A DNA stretch of 64,000 nt from Persicaria tinctoria (taxonomy: Eukaryota; Streptophyta; Magnoliopsida; Caryophyllales; Polygonaceae): assembly GCA_037127255.1 (NCBI GenBank), contig JBANSL010000004.1, positions 19,909,967 through 19,973,966 on the forward strand, written 5' to 3'. How positions within the stretch are numbered: position 1 is the first letter of the stretch; the number at the start of each line of letters is the position of its first letter. The notes below the pieces were generated by a model. That model saw nothing but the letters and a program-made list of their open reading frames with translations, had not been told where the DNA came from and ran no database searches. The position numbers were made by a program, and so were the translations under genes. This document shows positions 1-11,621 of the stretch, piece by piece.

Positions 1-2189
1 CATAACCTTTCAAGATTTTCATGTATCGTTCAAATGGATACATCCATCTAAGATAAACTGACCCACAAAGTTTAACTTCTCGAACCAAATGAACAGCTAG
101 ATGTACCATGATGTCACAGAATGACAGTGGAAAGTACATCTCCAATTGACAAAGGGTAACATCAATCTCTTTCTGTAGATCAGACAATTCTGCAGGGTCA
201 ATCACTTTGTTACATACTTTTCTAAAAAAGAAACAAAGTCTGGTTATGGTATACCGCACATGCTTAGGTAAGATGGCACGAATCGCAACCGGCAACATTT
301 GTTGCATGAGAATGTGACAATCATGCGACTTCAAGCCAACTAATTTTGAGTCTTTCAATGACACCAAACTCCTAATATTGGAAGAATATCCTTCTGGAAC
401 TTTTACACCATGAAGAAATTGACAAAAAATTTCCTTCTCCTTCTTTGAAAGTGTATAACATGCCGGTGGTAAATAAGTACGTTGTCCCCTCTTTTGCGGC
501 GTCAATTCTTCTCTAATATTCATATCTTTATAATCAAGTCTAGCCTTAATGCCATCTTTTGTCTTCCCTGGCATGTTCAGCAGTGTACCAACTAGAATAT
601 CACAAATATTTTTCTCAATGTGCATCACATCTAGACAATGTCTCACAATTAGATCTATCCAATAAGGAAGTTCAAAAAATATAGACCTCTTTTTCCAGCC
701 ATCTTCTGATATTTTAGGCAAACATTTTTTTACCATTACTCAGTGCCAAATCTTTCACCTGGTCAAATATTTGATACTCAGATAATGGTACTGGAGCTTT
801 TTCTTCTTCTGAACACCCGTTAAAAGCTTTGCGCAATCTCCGATATCGATGGTTTGGATGCAAAAATCTGCGATGCCCAAGATAAACAATCTTCCTACTA
901 TGCTTCAAACGACAAGAGGACGTGTTTTTTCCACATATAGGGCATGCACTATATCCTTTTACACTATATCCTGAAAGATTTCTATAAGCCGGAAAATCGT
1001 TTATAGTGCAAAATAGCATGGCTCTGAGATAGAAATTCTCTTTTTGATGTGCATCAAAAACCTCAATACCATCATTCCACATGATCTTCAAGTCATCAAT
1101 GAGTGGAGCCAAATATACATCAATATCATTTCCTGGTTGTTTGGGCCCCGAAATCAACAAAGATAACATCATGTATTTACGTTTCATACACAACCATGGT
1201 GGGAGATTATAAATAACCAAAATAACTGGCCATGTACTATGACCACTACCAAGATTACCAAAAGGGTTCATACCATCGGTAGACAGACCAAGGCGTAGGT
1301 TTCTACAATCGCATTCAAACTCAAGGTACAAGCCATCAATTGTTTTCCATTGAGGAGAATCAGTCGGGTGTCGCAGCTTACCGTTGTCCTCTCTTTCATT
1401 TTTGTGCCACGTCATTAACCTAGCATCTTCAGCATTACCAAACAAGCGTCGAAACCTTGGTATGATAGGAAAATACCACAACACTTTTGATGGAACTTTC
1501 CCCTTTTTATATCGCGGTGCTAGGCAACTAGGATTTGGGCAACGATCCAATGATTTGTATTCCTTTCGATACAAAATGCAATCATTAGGGCATGCATGTA
1601 TCTTTTGATAATCCATTCCCAAAGGGCGCAACATTTTTTTGGCTGCATATATACGATCAGGAAGACAATTGGTTTCTGGAAGCATTTCCACCAGAAGTTC
1701 AAGTAGGGATGTAAAGCTCTTATCTGTACAACCACGACGAGCTTTCAAATTGTACAACTTAAGGGTAGCGGAGAATTTGGTAAACTTGGTGCAACCAGAA
1801 TACAATGGCGTGTGAGCATCAGTATTAATATCTGCAAACATATCACTGTGACCTTCAAAGCAATTCTCAACATCATGCAACAAATCATCAATTCGATCAC
1901 CATCTAATTTATCAAGAGTCTCAAATTTAGCTGCGTCATGACCTAGTTGATCAGAGTTAACTTTTTCTCCATGCCATATCCATCGTGTATAGTCCTGATT
2001 TATGCCGAAAAGAAAGAGATGATCCCGTATTTCCTCGACACTAACTTGTTTCACATAAGAACAATCGACGCATGGACAAAGTATCCTTGTCGGATCAGCA
2101 CCATGATCAAGTGCAAACTTGATAAATTCCTCCACACCAGCCTCGTATTCTGATGACAAACGACTTTTTCCCATCCATTCTCGATTCAT
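1..2189 (-). pseudogene. TNP2-type CACTA transposase, frameshifted, runs off left edge
   Basis: The ATG at 2189 opens a 491-codon frame. It begins with the transposase-associated domain (MNREWMGKSR..., CPCVDC cysteine motif near residue 40) and continues into the TNP2 transposase domain, roughly residues 200-440 (DGMNPFG, CPICGKNT). The frame stops at 714, but coding continues in another frame to position 1 with the DUF4218 region (ELPYW, RHCLDVMHIEKN, CDIMVHLAVHLVREV). The break coincides with a run of seven A residues (725-731 on the plus strand), so a one-base slip is the simplest explanation; an unrecognised intron is less likely. The product would cut and join the CACTA termini. The C-terminus is outside the window. 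Confidence 0.88.
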
Positions 2190-2254
2190 CCTTCTAAGAA
2201 TTACTCAAGATATTATAATAGTTAAAAAAAAAGATAATAGAAAGTTTTACTTTC

Positions 2255-2412
2255 TTATTATCTAGCTAGATCGAGCTTAGTTGTATCTTGATCTAGCTAG
2301 ATAATATCTTGAGTATCTTGATCTAGCTAGATAATAGAAAGTTTCTTATACTTTCTTAGTATCTTGATCTAGCTAGATAATAGAAAGTTTCTTATACTTT
2401 CTTATTATACTT
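2255..2412. repeat. Tandem repeats with TCTAGCTAGAT palindrome
   Basis: The palindrome ATCTAGCTAGAT occurs four times here. The last copies lie in nearly identical tandem units of about 55-60 bp (GTATCTTGATCTAGCTAGAT plus AGAAAGTTTCTTATACTTTC). The block sits in the untranslated 5' part of the CACTA element, just upstream of the transposase start. Confidence 0.6.
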
Positions 2413-3784
2413 TCTTATTTAAGCTATGTTAAGATTAATTGTAGTTAACGATTATCAAGCTAATTTTATGCACAAGGATTACTTCATGCTCGCAATTGTG
2501 AAATTTAAAATCTATAATTGCTTCAGGAGATGTTTCTAACTTTATTAACATACCCCTAAACACAAGGTACACCATATATAGTTAAACAAAATAATATCTT
2601 CTCTTTATAGTGAGGTCAAAAGAGAATGTTTTCATTCTTTGTCAGAATTCCTTTTTTATCAAACAAAGTAAATGAAATTTTACTTGAATAAAACAAATAG
2701 AATTAGAAGTTTAAAGATAAAAAGCATGGGTAAGATAAAATACCTCAAAGGGATCGATGAGCAGTACATGAATGGAAAGAATGAGATATGTGGTGGAGAG
2801 TCTGGAGACGAACAGAGACCGGCGATCGAAATGAAAGGGTAAATGATACTGAGGAATAGATTACGGAACAAATTTCAGCAATGATGTCAAAAAAATTGTA
2901 CTGAAGCAATTTTAAGTTCTACCATAATGCCCAACATCAAAGAAATCTTGAAAACAGAAATTGCTAGACAGAATCAAATCTTATACAAAACGGACTCTAC
3001 AAGTCTACAAGTTATGATCAGAAGCACTGTAAAACTATGTTCAATTCAGATTGCTTGCCCACTTGAATTGATTGCCATCGTTTAGACACAAGCAAATCTG
3101 ATACAAGCAAATATGATCATCAAAAATTGGTTTTACAGTGCTTCTGGTCATAACACAAAGCGCCTGCAAGTTTAGACAGAAGTCATAAAACCCCTTTATA
3201 TGCTCTAGAAACCAAAGAAAAAATTCAAAGGGTTTCAGGAGAGCAAAATTAGCAAATAAGTCTCCCTCCCACCAACTAAAATAACCTGAAAGCAGCCCGA
3301 ATTTAGTTTCAGGAGAGCAAAATTTACATCATGCAAGCATTCCCAGCGCACAAGATGAAGAAATAGGTTAAGAGAGGAAGGCCAGAAATTCAGGTGGAGA
3401 GAATACATAGATGAAGAAATAGGCGAAGAGAGGAAGGTCTAGACAAACCTGTAGGAGGAGATGAGCGACGACGAAGATGAAGAAAAGCTGATGTCGAAAC
3501 AAAATTGAAGACGACTAACTACACCGGCCGACTCCCAACAATCGATTATGAGAACAATTAAAGATGAGATGAAGCAAATGAAGAAGAACTCGTGCCAGAG
3601 AAGTCAGTCTTGCGGAAATTCTGGAAGAAATCGAATAAGTGTTGGTCAATTGAAAGTTGAAACGACGTTTACCCTATTCAATTGAAAGGACGACCGAACT
3701 AGGTTAATTAGGATTAGATGTATAGGTGAGTGTGGGATAATGGAGTAAATAAAAATTAAATCGCCCGCCAAAATTTTGATGTTT

Positions 3785-4030
3785 CTTACATCGGCTACAC
3801 ATCTTGTGTTGTATATAAGACATCATCAATACACACAAAAACTTTATACACTACTCATTTTACATCGGTTTATTTAACATTCAATGTATATACTTTACAC
3901 ATCGGTTATAAATATTTTACGAACACTTATTACACCGGTCATAAAAAATAACCGATGTATAAAAGCGAAACGTGATTTAATACATCAAATGGACATAGAA
4001 CCGAAGTCTATTTAGTGATGTAAAATGGTA
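3785..4030. repeat. CACTA sub-terminal repeats
   Basis: Short motifs of the form ACATCGGTT/AACCGATGT occur at least six times in 250 bp next to the CACTA terminus. In En/Spm elements such sub-terminal repeats are where the element-encoded binding protein docks; that role here is inferred from position. Confidence 0.55.
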
Positions 4031-4044
4031 TTTTTGGCCTAGTG

Positions 4045-4665
4045 TCAAAACATAACTTATTAGAAGGTACGACTTTGGTATTGAAGTCAACATGATTCTC
4101 TTCTCCCTTAATTATCTTCTTAATGTCAATCTCAAAGGCTTCTATCATATTGCGAATAAAGTGGACCCTAACATATACTCCCTCCGTTAAAAAAACATGT
4201 CTTTTTAGGGTGTAAATCTTGTTAAGAAAAACATGTCGTTGTAGATATTTTGACATCCACTTTATAAAATTGCTCTTGTAATGATTAGATATGTTTTAGT
4301 TGTAGTTTTCAATAAAGTAAAAAAGTGAGTAATAATTAGGGGTATAAATATATTTTTGTTTGTTTTATTAAAAAATGTGCAGATTTCTAAAATGACAAGT
4401 TTTAATTAACGAATGGAGTATATGTTTGGTTCACTCATGATACATAGGATCCTTACAAAGATATAAAGCACTCTGACTATCAATAAAAATAATGGGCTTA
4501 AAACTCTTCCTAATTATGCCCTATGATTTCCTTTAACCATATGGATTCTTTAGCTTCTTCTGTAGCAGCTATATATTCAGTCTCGGTGGAGTAACCTATA
4601 ATAGTTTGTAGTTGCGATTTCCAAGAGATACAATTCCCAACCCAAGTAAAGTAATAAATTGTGGT
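4045..4665 (-). pseudogene. Copia retrotransposon RNase H fragment
   Basis: Minus-strand translation shows the end of a Ty1/copia polyprotein: GNCISWKSQLQ, then TETEYIAATEEAKESIWLK, then, beyond a Stowaway insertion, VRVHFIRNMIEAFEIDIKKI. These match the copia RNase H motifs around EAEYIA and the HIDVRYHFIR block. The frame has stops and is cut by the MITE at 4178-4418 and by the CACTA terminus at 4044. It is a dead remnant. Confidence 0.8.
4178..4418. mobile_element. Stowaway-type MITE
   Basis: Left end CTCCCTCCGTT, right end AACGAATGGAG, flanked by TA on both sides (4176-4177 and 4419-4420). The interior is AT-rich with facing halves (ACATGTCTTTTTAGG and a diverged partner). It interrupts the copia RNase H frame exactly between the HI and VR of the conserved block. 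Confidence 0.78.
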
Positions 4666-4699
4666 GGATTTATATTATCCTTGTTACTAGCACAAAGTC

Positions 4700-6017
4700 A
4701 ACAAATTCTTAGAGAATTCTTAGAGATTGTTTGTTTGATGATTTCACTTGCTGCTCGGAGAAAGTGGAAGGTTTATCAGAGTTTATCAGACTGATGTGAA
4801 ATCGGCATTTTTAAATGTCGTGCTTCAAGAGGATCTTTATGTTGAACAACCTCATGGGTATCTCATCAAAGGCCCGGAAGGTAAGGTGCTGAAATTGAAG
4901 AAAGCTCTGTATGGCTTAAAACAAGCACCACGAGCATGGAATAGTAGGATTGACAAGTATCTGTAGGAGAATGGGTTTGTCAAATGCCTGAATTAGTATG
5001 CTCTCTATGTCAAGGTATGTGAAAATGGTAAAACTCTATTTGTTTGCTTGTATGTTGATTATCTGATTTTAACATGTAACAACTCGAGAATTTTTGGAGA
5101 TTTCAAGCAAGCCATGACGAAAGAGTTTGAGATGACTGATCTTGGCCTTATGTCTTATTATCTCGGCATTGAGATTAAGCAATCAGATAAGGGGATTTTC
5201 ATTTGCCAATAAAGATTTGCTAATGAGATTCTGAAGAAGTTTGGAATGGATGACTGTTTGCCTGTAGGTACACCAACTGGATTGTAGAATCAAGTTATCA
5301 GAGTATGGCAAAGGTGAGAAGGTTGATTCTGCAACTTTCAAGAGCATTATTGAAAGTTTGTGATATTTGACATGCACTTGCCTCTCTATATATATGGAGT
5401 TGGGCTTATGAGTCAGTTCATGGAGACAACGACTTCAACACATTTCAAAGCAGTAAAATGTATTCTCAAGTACATCAAAGGTACCATCAGGTATATATGG
5501 TTTGCTTTGTTCTTTTACAAATGAGTATAAGCTTGTGGGTTAAAATAATAGTGATTGTGCCATAGATGTTGATGATTTAAAAAGTACTACTATTTTTTTA
5601 TTTCTTCATGGGAGATAATGCTTTCTCTTGGAGTTCTAAGAAGCGGCCTATTATTACTCTTTCTACGTGTGAAGCTGAGTATATTGCTGCTAAATCTTGT
5701 GCTTGTCATGTCATCTGGTTGAGAAGATTATTAGAAGATTTGCAATTGTCGCAACTAGAAGTGGTGGAGATTCTTGTTGATAACAAGTCAGCCATTGCTT
5801 TGACTAAGAATCTTGTGTTCCATGATCGTAGCAAACACATTGACACAAGGTATCATTTTATTCGTGAGTGTGTTTTCGGGAACGATGTGGAAGTCAGGTA
5901 CGTAAAGACTCAAGATCAACCAAGTTGGGGATATTTTTACGAAGCCTCTGAAAGCATAAACATTCATCAAGCTGCGGTCTATGCTCGGAGTTACGAGAAA
6001 TTAAGTTTAAGGGGGCG
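4700..6017 (+). pseudogene. Copia retrotransposon RT-RNase H remnant
   Basis: Plus-strand copia polyprotein pieces in order: RT start ([45 protein letters not shown]), the palm motif with CLYVDYLI, EMTDLGLMSYYLGIEI, then RNase H (STCEAEYIAA, VDNKSAIALTKN, KHIDTRYHFIREC) ending near 5930. The frame is broken by several stops and by a 10-bp tandem duplication (TTTATCAGAG, about 4770-4790) just before the TDVKSAF block. A polypurine tract (AAGGGGG) ends at about 6015, followed by a TG-starting LTR. Confidence 0.85.
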
Positions 6018-6281
6018 TGTTGAAAAACATAAACTTAATGAACGCATTAGGTTCCTTCTTTCTCATTAAGAGGTATGTTTCAAGTAATTTTATATCTTTA
6101 AGTTTCCTACATTGTGAAATAAGTTGAAGTGTTAAAGCTAGTCCTTGTTAATAACTCAATGTTTTGGAGAGTGTTTCATGTACTAGCATCCTATAAATGT
6201 GTACCCTTTGTAAGCATAAGATAGATCAATAAGAGTGAAAACACATTTAAATAAGCATTAGAGCTTCTCTTACTCTTCAAG
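6018..6281 (+). repeat. Probable 3' LTR of the copia remnant
   Basis: Starts TGTTGAAAAAC directly after the polypurine tract, carries a TATAAATG box near 6190, an AATAAG signal near 6228, and a plausible end ...CTCTTACTCTTCA at 6281. The right boundary is a guess, because no partner LTR remains in the window. Confidence 0.5.
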
Positions 6282-6819
6282 TCGTCTCTTCTTATATTAT
6301 TTACTCGCCAAATTCTATCCGTCTCACTCTCTCTTCCCCTCGATTAGGGATCTGAAACCCGACGAGCTTTCTCGATCGGGTTTACGACTAATGCTATATC
6401 CGCGTGACTAGTATAGGAATATATATTTGGATTCAAACTCCTTTTTGGATTTTTTTTCTCGGATTCAATCTCCTTGATCTGCTTACATTTGGATGTATAG
6501 TGACCCTTTATGAATGTTCAATTTGGTGACCGTACTATTGCGAGAGAAAAAAAAATGATCGACGTACATGCAATCAATCAAATATCAAGTCAGTGCAAAA
6601 TGAAAATAAATACTAGCTGCTGATCCGAAGAGAAGATATATACCATCTATATTGTTTACTGGGCAAAAAGAATAAGCGACGGTCAAATAAAAATGATCGT
6701 CTACAATATTGTTTATGATCACAAAGCTTATGTGAATAATATAGATGGTCTACATAGATGAATCGACATAAAAAAGTCCCTAAGTAACATTGCTGAAAAT
6801 TAAAATTGGCATCCGGGTT
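6282..6819. other. Intergenic; SWEET 3' flank with an inverted repeat
   Basis: No gene seen. ACCATCTATATTGTTTAC at about 6641 is matched in inverse orientation at about 6732-6750 (two mismatches), giving a hairpin about 110 bp across. It may be a decayed MITE or sit in the 3' UTR of the SWEET gene. Confidence 0.4.
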
Positions 6820-8471
6820 TTACACGTTAGGGACTTCGATGTCTACCGTTTTTTCCCAATTAGTTGATTTGTAGTACTTGGCATACAAGGCCAGCTGAAT
6901 CACTCCTGATATCGTACCTAAACCATTTGGAATCTGCAGTCATAGAGGCTCGGGTGAGTAAGGATGTGTACATCCATCAACGTACTCCTATTTAACTCAT
7001 TCACTACTACTCCATCTAAAACCAAAATAAATCAAAAGTTGAGAATGTTATATATATAATGTATAGTTACCGCAATCCAAAGATCAAATTTGATCAGCGC
7101 GTAACAAAGCCAGACAATGCTATTGCAAAAGGTAGCGAGAGATAACCAAAATGGCATGTACTTTACGCTTTTCGTCCTGATTACAGTTTTCTAAAATGAA
7201 AAAAAAAAAGAACATGTCAATAGTTAGTTAAGATTAAATAGTTTATTTTTAATGCAAGTAATATATTTTTGTGATATATATATTCTTAAAAAAGTAATGT
7301 TGGTATAGGAAAAATAATTACCATAACACCTAACGGGGAAATGTACATGAGGACATTGAGAACAACACAAATAGCACCCACAAATATGGTTCTCCAGTGT
7401 GTGCCATGGATCCAATTCAACGTAATTACTACCACAATCGCATAAGCTACAACTTCAAATGCCAACAACCCTATCATCTTTTTCTTATGGATATTTACAA
7501 GAAAACAAGAACTTGTATTAAAAATATTATACGGAAAATAATACTCCTATATGTGTGTGTGTGTTGTATGTTTGATGTTTATATAAATATGGTACGTACC
7601 CATTTGTGAAAGGGAGAGTAAATGAAAAAGATTGTAACATAGATGATCTCAAGGAAGAATCCGGCACCATTGATTGTGACGACAAGTGTGCTACCTGGAT
7701 GGACGAAGGGCATCCCGTAAAACACCCACATCGCACAATTTAATGTTGTCGCGAGGTAAGGCAAGGGTTTATACTTTTGCACTGATTTCGACTTTATTAT
7801 CTGCAAAAATGTCGGTCTGCCCACATACATATATGCATACCCAACCCAAATAAGATTATCAAAATTAACCGTATGAGTATGTATGAATAATCATATTGTT
7901 ACAAATAAATATTTTTTCTCTTCAAAATTTCATGTAAACTAATACAATTTTATTATTGTATAATGTTATTCATATGTGATGATACATTAAATATGAGAGA
8001 GGTTGGATCCAGCATAAACAGGCCTTACTGTGTAACTTGACCAATCTGGAGCGTCCGGTTAAGAAAATCAAACAATTCTGTGTACAATGAAATTATTCCT
8101 AGATACTAAGTGATTATTCGTACTATTGTATATTGTTTGACCTTTTTAATCCGATGCTCTAGATTTACTCACACGTACATTACACAATAAGATCCGGTTA
8201 GATGGGATATATGTTAGAATAAGCTTTCAATATTTCATCAAACTATCTATACAAAACCAATTAATTGAACTTACACGGGGGCGAGAAAGAGGCCCATGGA
8301 AATGACATTTCCTGTAGAAAATGACATTTGAAAATAAAAATAATATATCAAGCATCTTAAATCGGAAATCTTGGGGATTGATATAATTAATTAACAAATA
8401 TATATTAAGATCATAATAGAGGATTTACCAATAATGCCTACAATTGTTCTTGCAAGGCCACTATCTACCAT
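6820..8471 (-). CDS. SWEET: SWEET sugar transporter, clade II (SWEET4-7-like), six exons
   Basis: Membrane facilitator of hexose or sucrose diffusion. Exons on the minus strand: 8471-8429, 8311-8275, 7816-7600, 7483-7322, 7190-7071, 6933-6820. All junctions are GT-AG, all phases agree, and the joined product is 230 residues, within the usual range. It has two MtN3/saliva triple-helix repeats: the first from [16 protein letters not shown] through [19 protein letters not shown] to [12 protein letters not shown], the second from KKMIGLL through [28 protein letters not shown] and [10 protein letters not shown]. Conserved Pro and Asn residues in both repeats are intact. The N-terminus ([15 protein letters not shown]) and the KYMPF motif favour clade II. 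The cytosolic tail after the last helix is short (about 17 residues). No lesion is seen, so it is probably functional. Confidence 0.93.
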
Positions 8472-9442
8472 TTTAATTTTTGCAGCCCTGATTTCCAACT
8501 ATTATATATGTTTAGAAGGAATAAGTAGAATGACAATGAGGGGTGATGGCCGATGGTCGGCGTCGTCGTCCTTGTGGTCGTGTAGCTGTAAAGTGGAGAC
8601 CTTTGCGGCACTGGTGGTTGTAAGTTGCATGTGTCTAATAACCAATTATAATCAGAATGTTGATGAAGTTTGTGTAGGGATCAGAGAATTTCTCTTTCTA
8701 ATGCCTGTAATGTAATGTAACAAAGGTGAGTATGTTGTTATTTATTGCAAGTTTCCAAGCTCTTTAAGAGATTTGAGATCAGTGTTGTTGTCTACTATCT
8801 AAATTTAGAACGCCATATCGATTAAGGAAATTCTTTCTATTTTTGGTGATTTTTTTTATCTTTTTTTTCCTTTTTTTAATTATCCTTAATTATCGATCTC
8901 TCTGTCTCTTACGTAGCTAGCCTTTTCCCTCTCTCCTAGTTTTACTAAGTGAATGTGTTCCCAATTTTATCGGCAGATTCATATAGTTCTTGGCATAAAT
9001 TGTTTCAATATTTTGGATGATATTGTCTTGAAATAGAATCTTTTTGTTCAACTTTATAACATTTTTGTTGTTGTTTTTTTCTATTTTATACAATATTAAA
9101 TCAATGGTTAATGTGATTTAGACAAGTGCGCTACCTTTTTTGAACAACTTTTGTTCGGTAAAACATACCGTTTTCGTTTTGAGAAGAGGAATAAGAACAA
9201 GAAAATCGAAATTGGGTGTTATTGGAGGAGGGAAAAAAGTACATATCACAATAAAAATCCAACATATTATTATTATTTTATTATTAGGTAAAAAAATTGA
9301 GATACTAGACAACATGTTGTCTGATTGCTCAATAGGTCAACAATTGGGGGTCGTTGCTTTGATTTGTTCACTAAAAGAAATCTTTTTAAGTATCATCGTG
9401 TGACATTTGATAGACATACTTTCCCATTCTCCAAAGACTTGC
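8472..9442. other. Intergenic; SWEET promoter side
   Basis: AT-rich with no supportable gene. The part next to 8471 should carry the SWEET promoter and 5' UTR, but I see no clear TATA box that fixes a start site. Confidence 0.4.
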
Positions 9443-9921
9443 TAGGATTGGGTCGGTATGATACCATAAAAAATGGGGTTACCATATATCGTACCGACCA
9501 TACTCGGTATGGTGTTTTTGTACCATCTACCAACCGAAACTCTTGATAACCAACTGTATCGGTAACTGATGTACCATCTACCAATGGTGCGGTACCACAA
9601 TTACCAAAATATAATTCAGATATAATTTTTTTGTATTTTTTATGGGAAAACATGGTAACCAATGGTATCCATGGTACCGTGATTGCTATCCACCATACCA
9701 ACTCGTATATATAGTCGGTACCACGGTACTAACTCGTACATATATCATGGACCACAATTACATGGTAGTATTAGGAGAGATTACTAACTCGTATTGGTTA
9801 CCGAACCGATCGATGGTTACCAACTTGTTGGTTATCGAATCGACGGAAACCAATATTCTTTGGTATGGTTCGGTAGTCGGTTGGTTTGGTACGGTAAAAA
9901 AATTACCATGAGCCAACCCTA
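9443..9921. mobile_element. Non-autonomous hAT-like element rich in GGTA/TACC
   Basis: Ends are TAGGATTGGGTC and (reverse complement of the right end) TAGGGTTGGCTC. The flanking octamers AGACTTGC (9435-9442) and AAACTTAC (9922-9929) agree at six of eight positions, as an aged 8-bp duplication would. The interior is filled with GGTACC, GGTTACC and ACCGTACC-like words in both orientations, so the strand could fold extensively. No coding capacity. Confidence 0.5.
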
Positions 9922-9950
9922 AAACTTACTCACCCTCAAGCTCTATATTA

Positions 9951-10463
9951 GGGCTCGTTTGTTATAAGTGTGTAACGAAAATTGGAATAAACCATTCACA
10001 AAGCATGTTGTTTGATATAATATCGGAATGAAAATTTCACAAATCCATTATAAAAATACATAAGTTCAACCAACCAAATTTCAGAAGTAAACAAATTGAA
10101 ATCTTTTAAATTACGCATAAAGATACAAAAATAAATTTGAAAATTCATCATAAAGATAAAAATTTCTAGGAAATTTTGTAGATATTGAAATTGGGAAAAG
10201 GGGGATTGAGAAAGGAAGTTGGGCGCCGAGCAGAAGAATGGTGATTGAGATTTGGTGGGTGGTGATCATCAACTAGTGGTGTTGGCAAATCTGACAGTGG
10301 TGGTCGACTGAAAATCGAGGGTTAGCAATGATGTTCACTTGGCGATGTCGATGATTGAGATATGGTAGGGGAAGTTGAAATAGAGACAAAGAGGAACCTG
10401 CGACTGCACATCTGTAATCGATGATTGAGATACTGTGGATGATGGCGACGATGGACGATTCAA

Positions 10464-10534
<71 letters not shown>

Positions 10535-10770
10535 CTGGTGGAGATGTGGGACGCCGGTGGAGACTAGGGAGGAGATGGACACATAATGGTGTTTTGTGGG
10601 AATGAGAGATTCCTTGGGTTTTTTTAGGGGAATGGATCGAAGTGACTAAAAAATGGGAATGAGAAGATTATCGGGAATGATTTAAATTCTAGACTTTGGT
10701 ATAACAAACACCAAAATGGGAACCACTCATTCTCATTCCGATTCTCAATTTCGTTGATACTAAACGAGCC
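9951..10770. mobile_element. Tourist-like (PIF/Harbinger) non-autonomous element
   Basis: An 820-bp element with terminal inverted repeats GGGCTCGTTTGTTAT and GGCTCGTTTAGTAT, flanked by the trinucleotide TTA on both sides (9948-9950 and 10771-10773), the target duplication of PIF/Harbinger elements. The inverted similarity extends about 50 bp inward. The middle is GC-richer, without an open frame of note, and includes a microsatellite. Confidence 0.75.
10463..10533. repeat. Compound microsatellite (CG)n(AG)n
   Basis: About 16 bp of CG repeats run into about 54 bp of GA repeats, inside the Tourist-like element. Confidence 0.9.
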
Positions 10771-10799
10771 TTAATTTCTTCAATGACTACTAGACTATC

Positions 10800-11215
10800 T
10801 TCATCACTTGTCCAACCAAAACCACATGTGCTTCCTCCCCTATCCTAATCGATCTTCCTCACCTTCTTTGTCACATGCAATCAATCATCACCAAGCATAA
10901 TCACCACCAATGTCTCCTTTCGACCTAGCTCTTCTTGATCATATCCCTCCTATAACCCAGGGATCCGCCACTTGTAGCCTCTTAGGTATTTACAAATCCA
11001 TTAACTACCTTAATCTTCACACATCTATAGACATTTCGCCTACATATACCTCTGACAAGCAAGCCATCCTTGATCCTCGTTGATTTGTTACTATGACTGA
11101 CGAATATCAAGCTCGATCTTAAGTAGAAATGCATAACTTGTCCATAAGCCACTAACTTGGAACGAACATTATTCGGTGCATGTGGTTATTTCCACCTCTT
11201 GGTTCTCGAATAAGA
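10800..11215 (+). pseudogene. Copia polyprotein scrap (integrase-RT junction)
   Basis: Plus-strand reading gives MTDEYQA near 11093 and GTNIIRCMWLF near 11160-11205. These match the opening of copia reverse transcriptase (AMxxEYxAL ... PxxxNVVxCRWLF). Upstream, SPFDLALLDHIPP is compatible with the preceding linker. Stops are frequent; only a decayed fragment remains. Confidence 0.6.
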
Positions 11216-11621
11216 TTTATTCCTTATTGTCTAAATTCTACAATAAGATATTGCCAAAAATCGTTCTTTGTTCCATTGTAATCTTATCGAAATTTTTTGT
11301 CATAATATTCTTCATACTTTTATTATCTTTGTCAGTGTTTCTTTCCGTTCTTTCAATATTTTCGTCCACTTTTTTAATCAATCTTAGTGTTAAATTACAT
11401 GTAGTTAAAGGGTGTATCGAGTCCTCTTCCCTTTGATTGTATAATGCAAACTCAAGTGGTATATTTATTCCCTTGTTTCTATGTTTTATCTTCATTGGGA
11501 TCCATTAATTAAAACTTTCCAAAGAAAGTTTTTCACCTATGGATAGCAGTCTATCTTCTAAATCCAACCAAAACTGCTAATGTTGGGTGTATCCATCTTT
11601 GTTACATCTTCCATTTTTTTC
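11216..11621. other. Unassigned AT-rich spacer
   Basis: No gene or repeat recognised between the copia scrap and the LINE poly(A) tract. Confidence 0.4.

Larger units (their letters stand above)
1..4044 (-). mobile_element. CACTA (En/Spm) DNA transposon, 5' portion
   Basis: On the minus strand the element begins at 4044 with CACTAGGCCAAAAATACC, the CACTA terminus expected of the superfamily. It is followed by a sub-terminal zone (about 3785-4020) with repeated ACATCGGTT-like motifs in both orientations, then an untranslated region and a TNP2-type transposase reading leftward off the window. The adjoining host trinucleotide (TCA at 4045-4047) would be one copy of the 3-bp target duplication; the other end lies outside the window. 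The terminus abuts a copia RNase H fragment, so the element probably landed inside an older retrotransposon. Confidence 0.85.

Noticed and set aside
8434..8715. 93-codon plus-strand frame over SWEET exon 1
   Set aside because: Antisense to the SWEET start exon; no domain.
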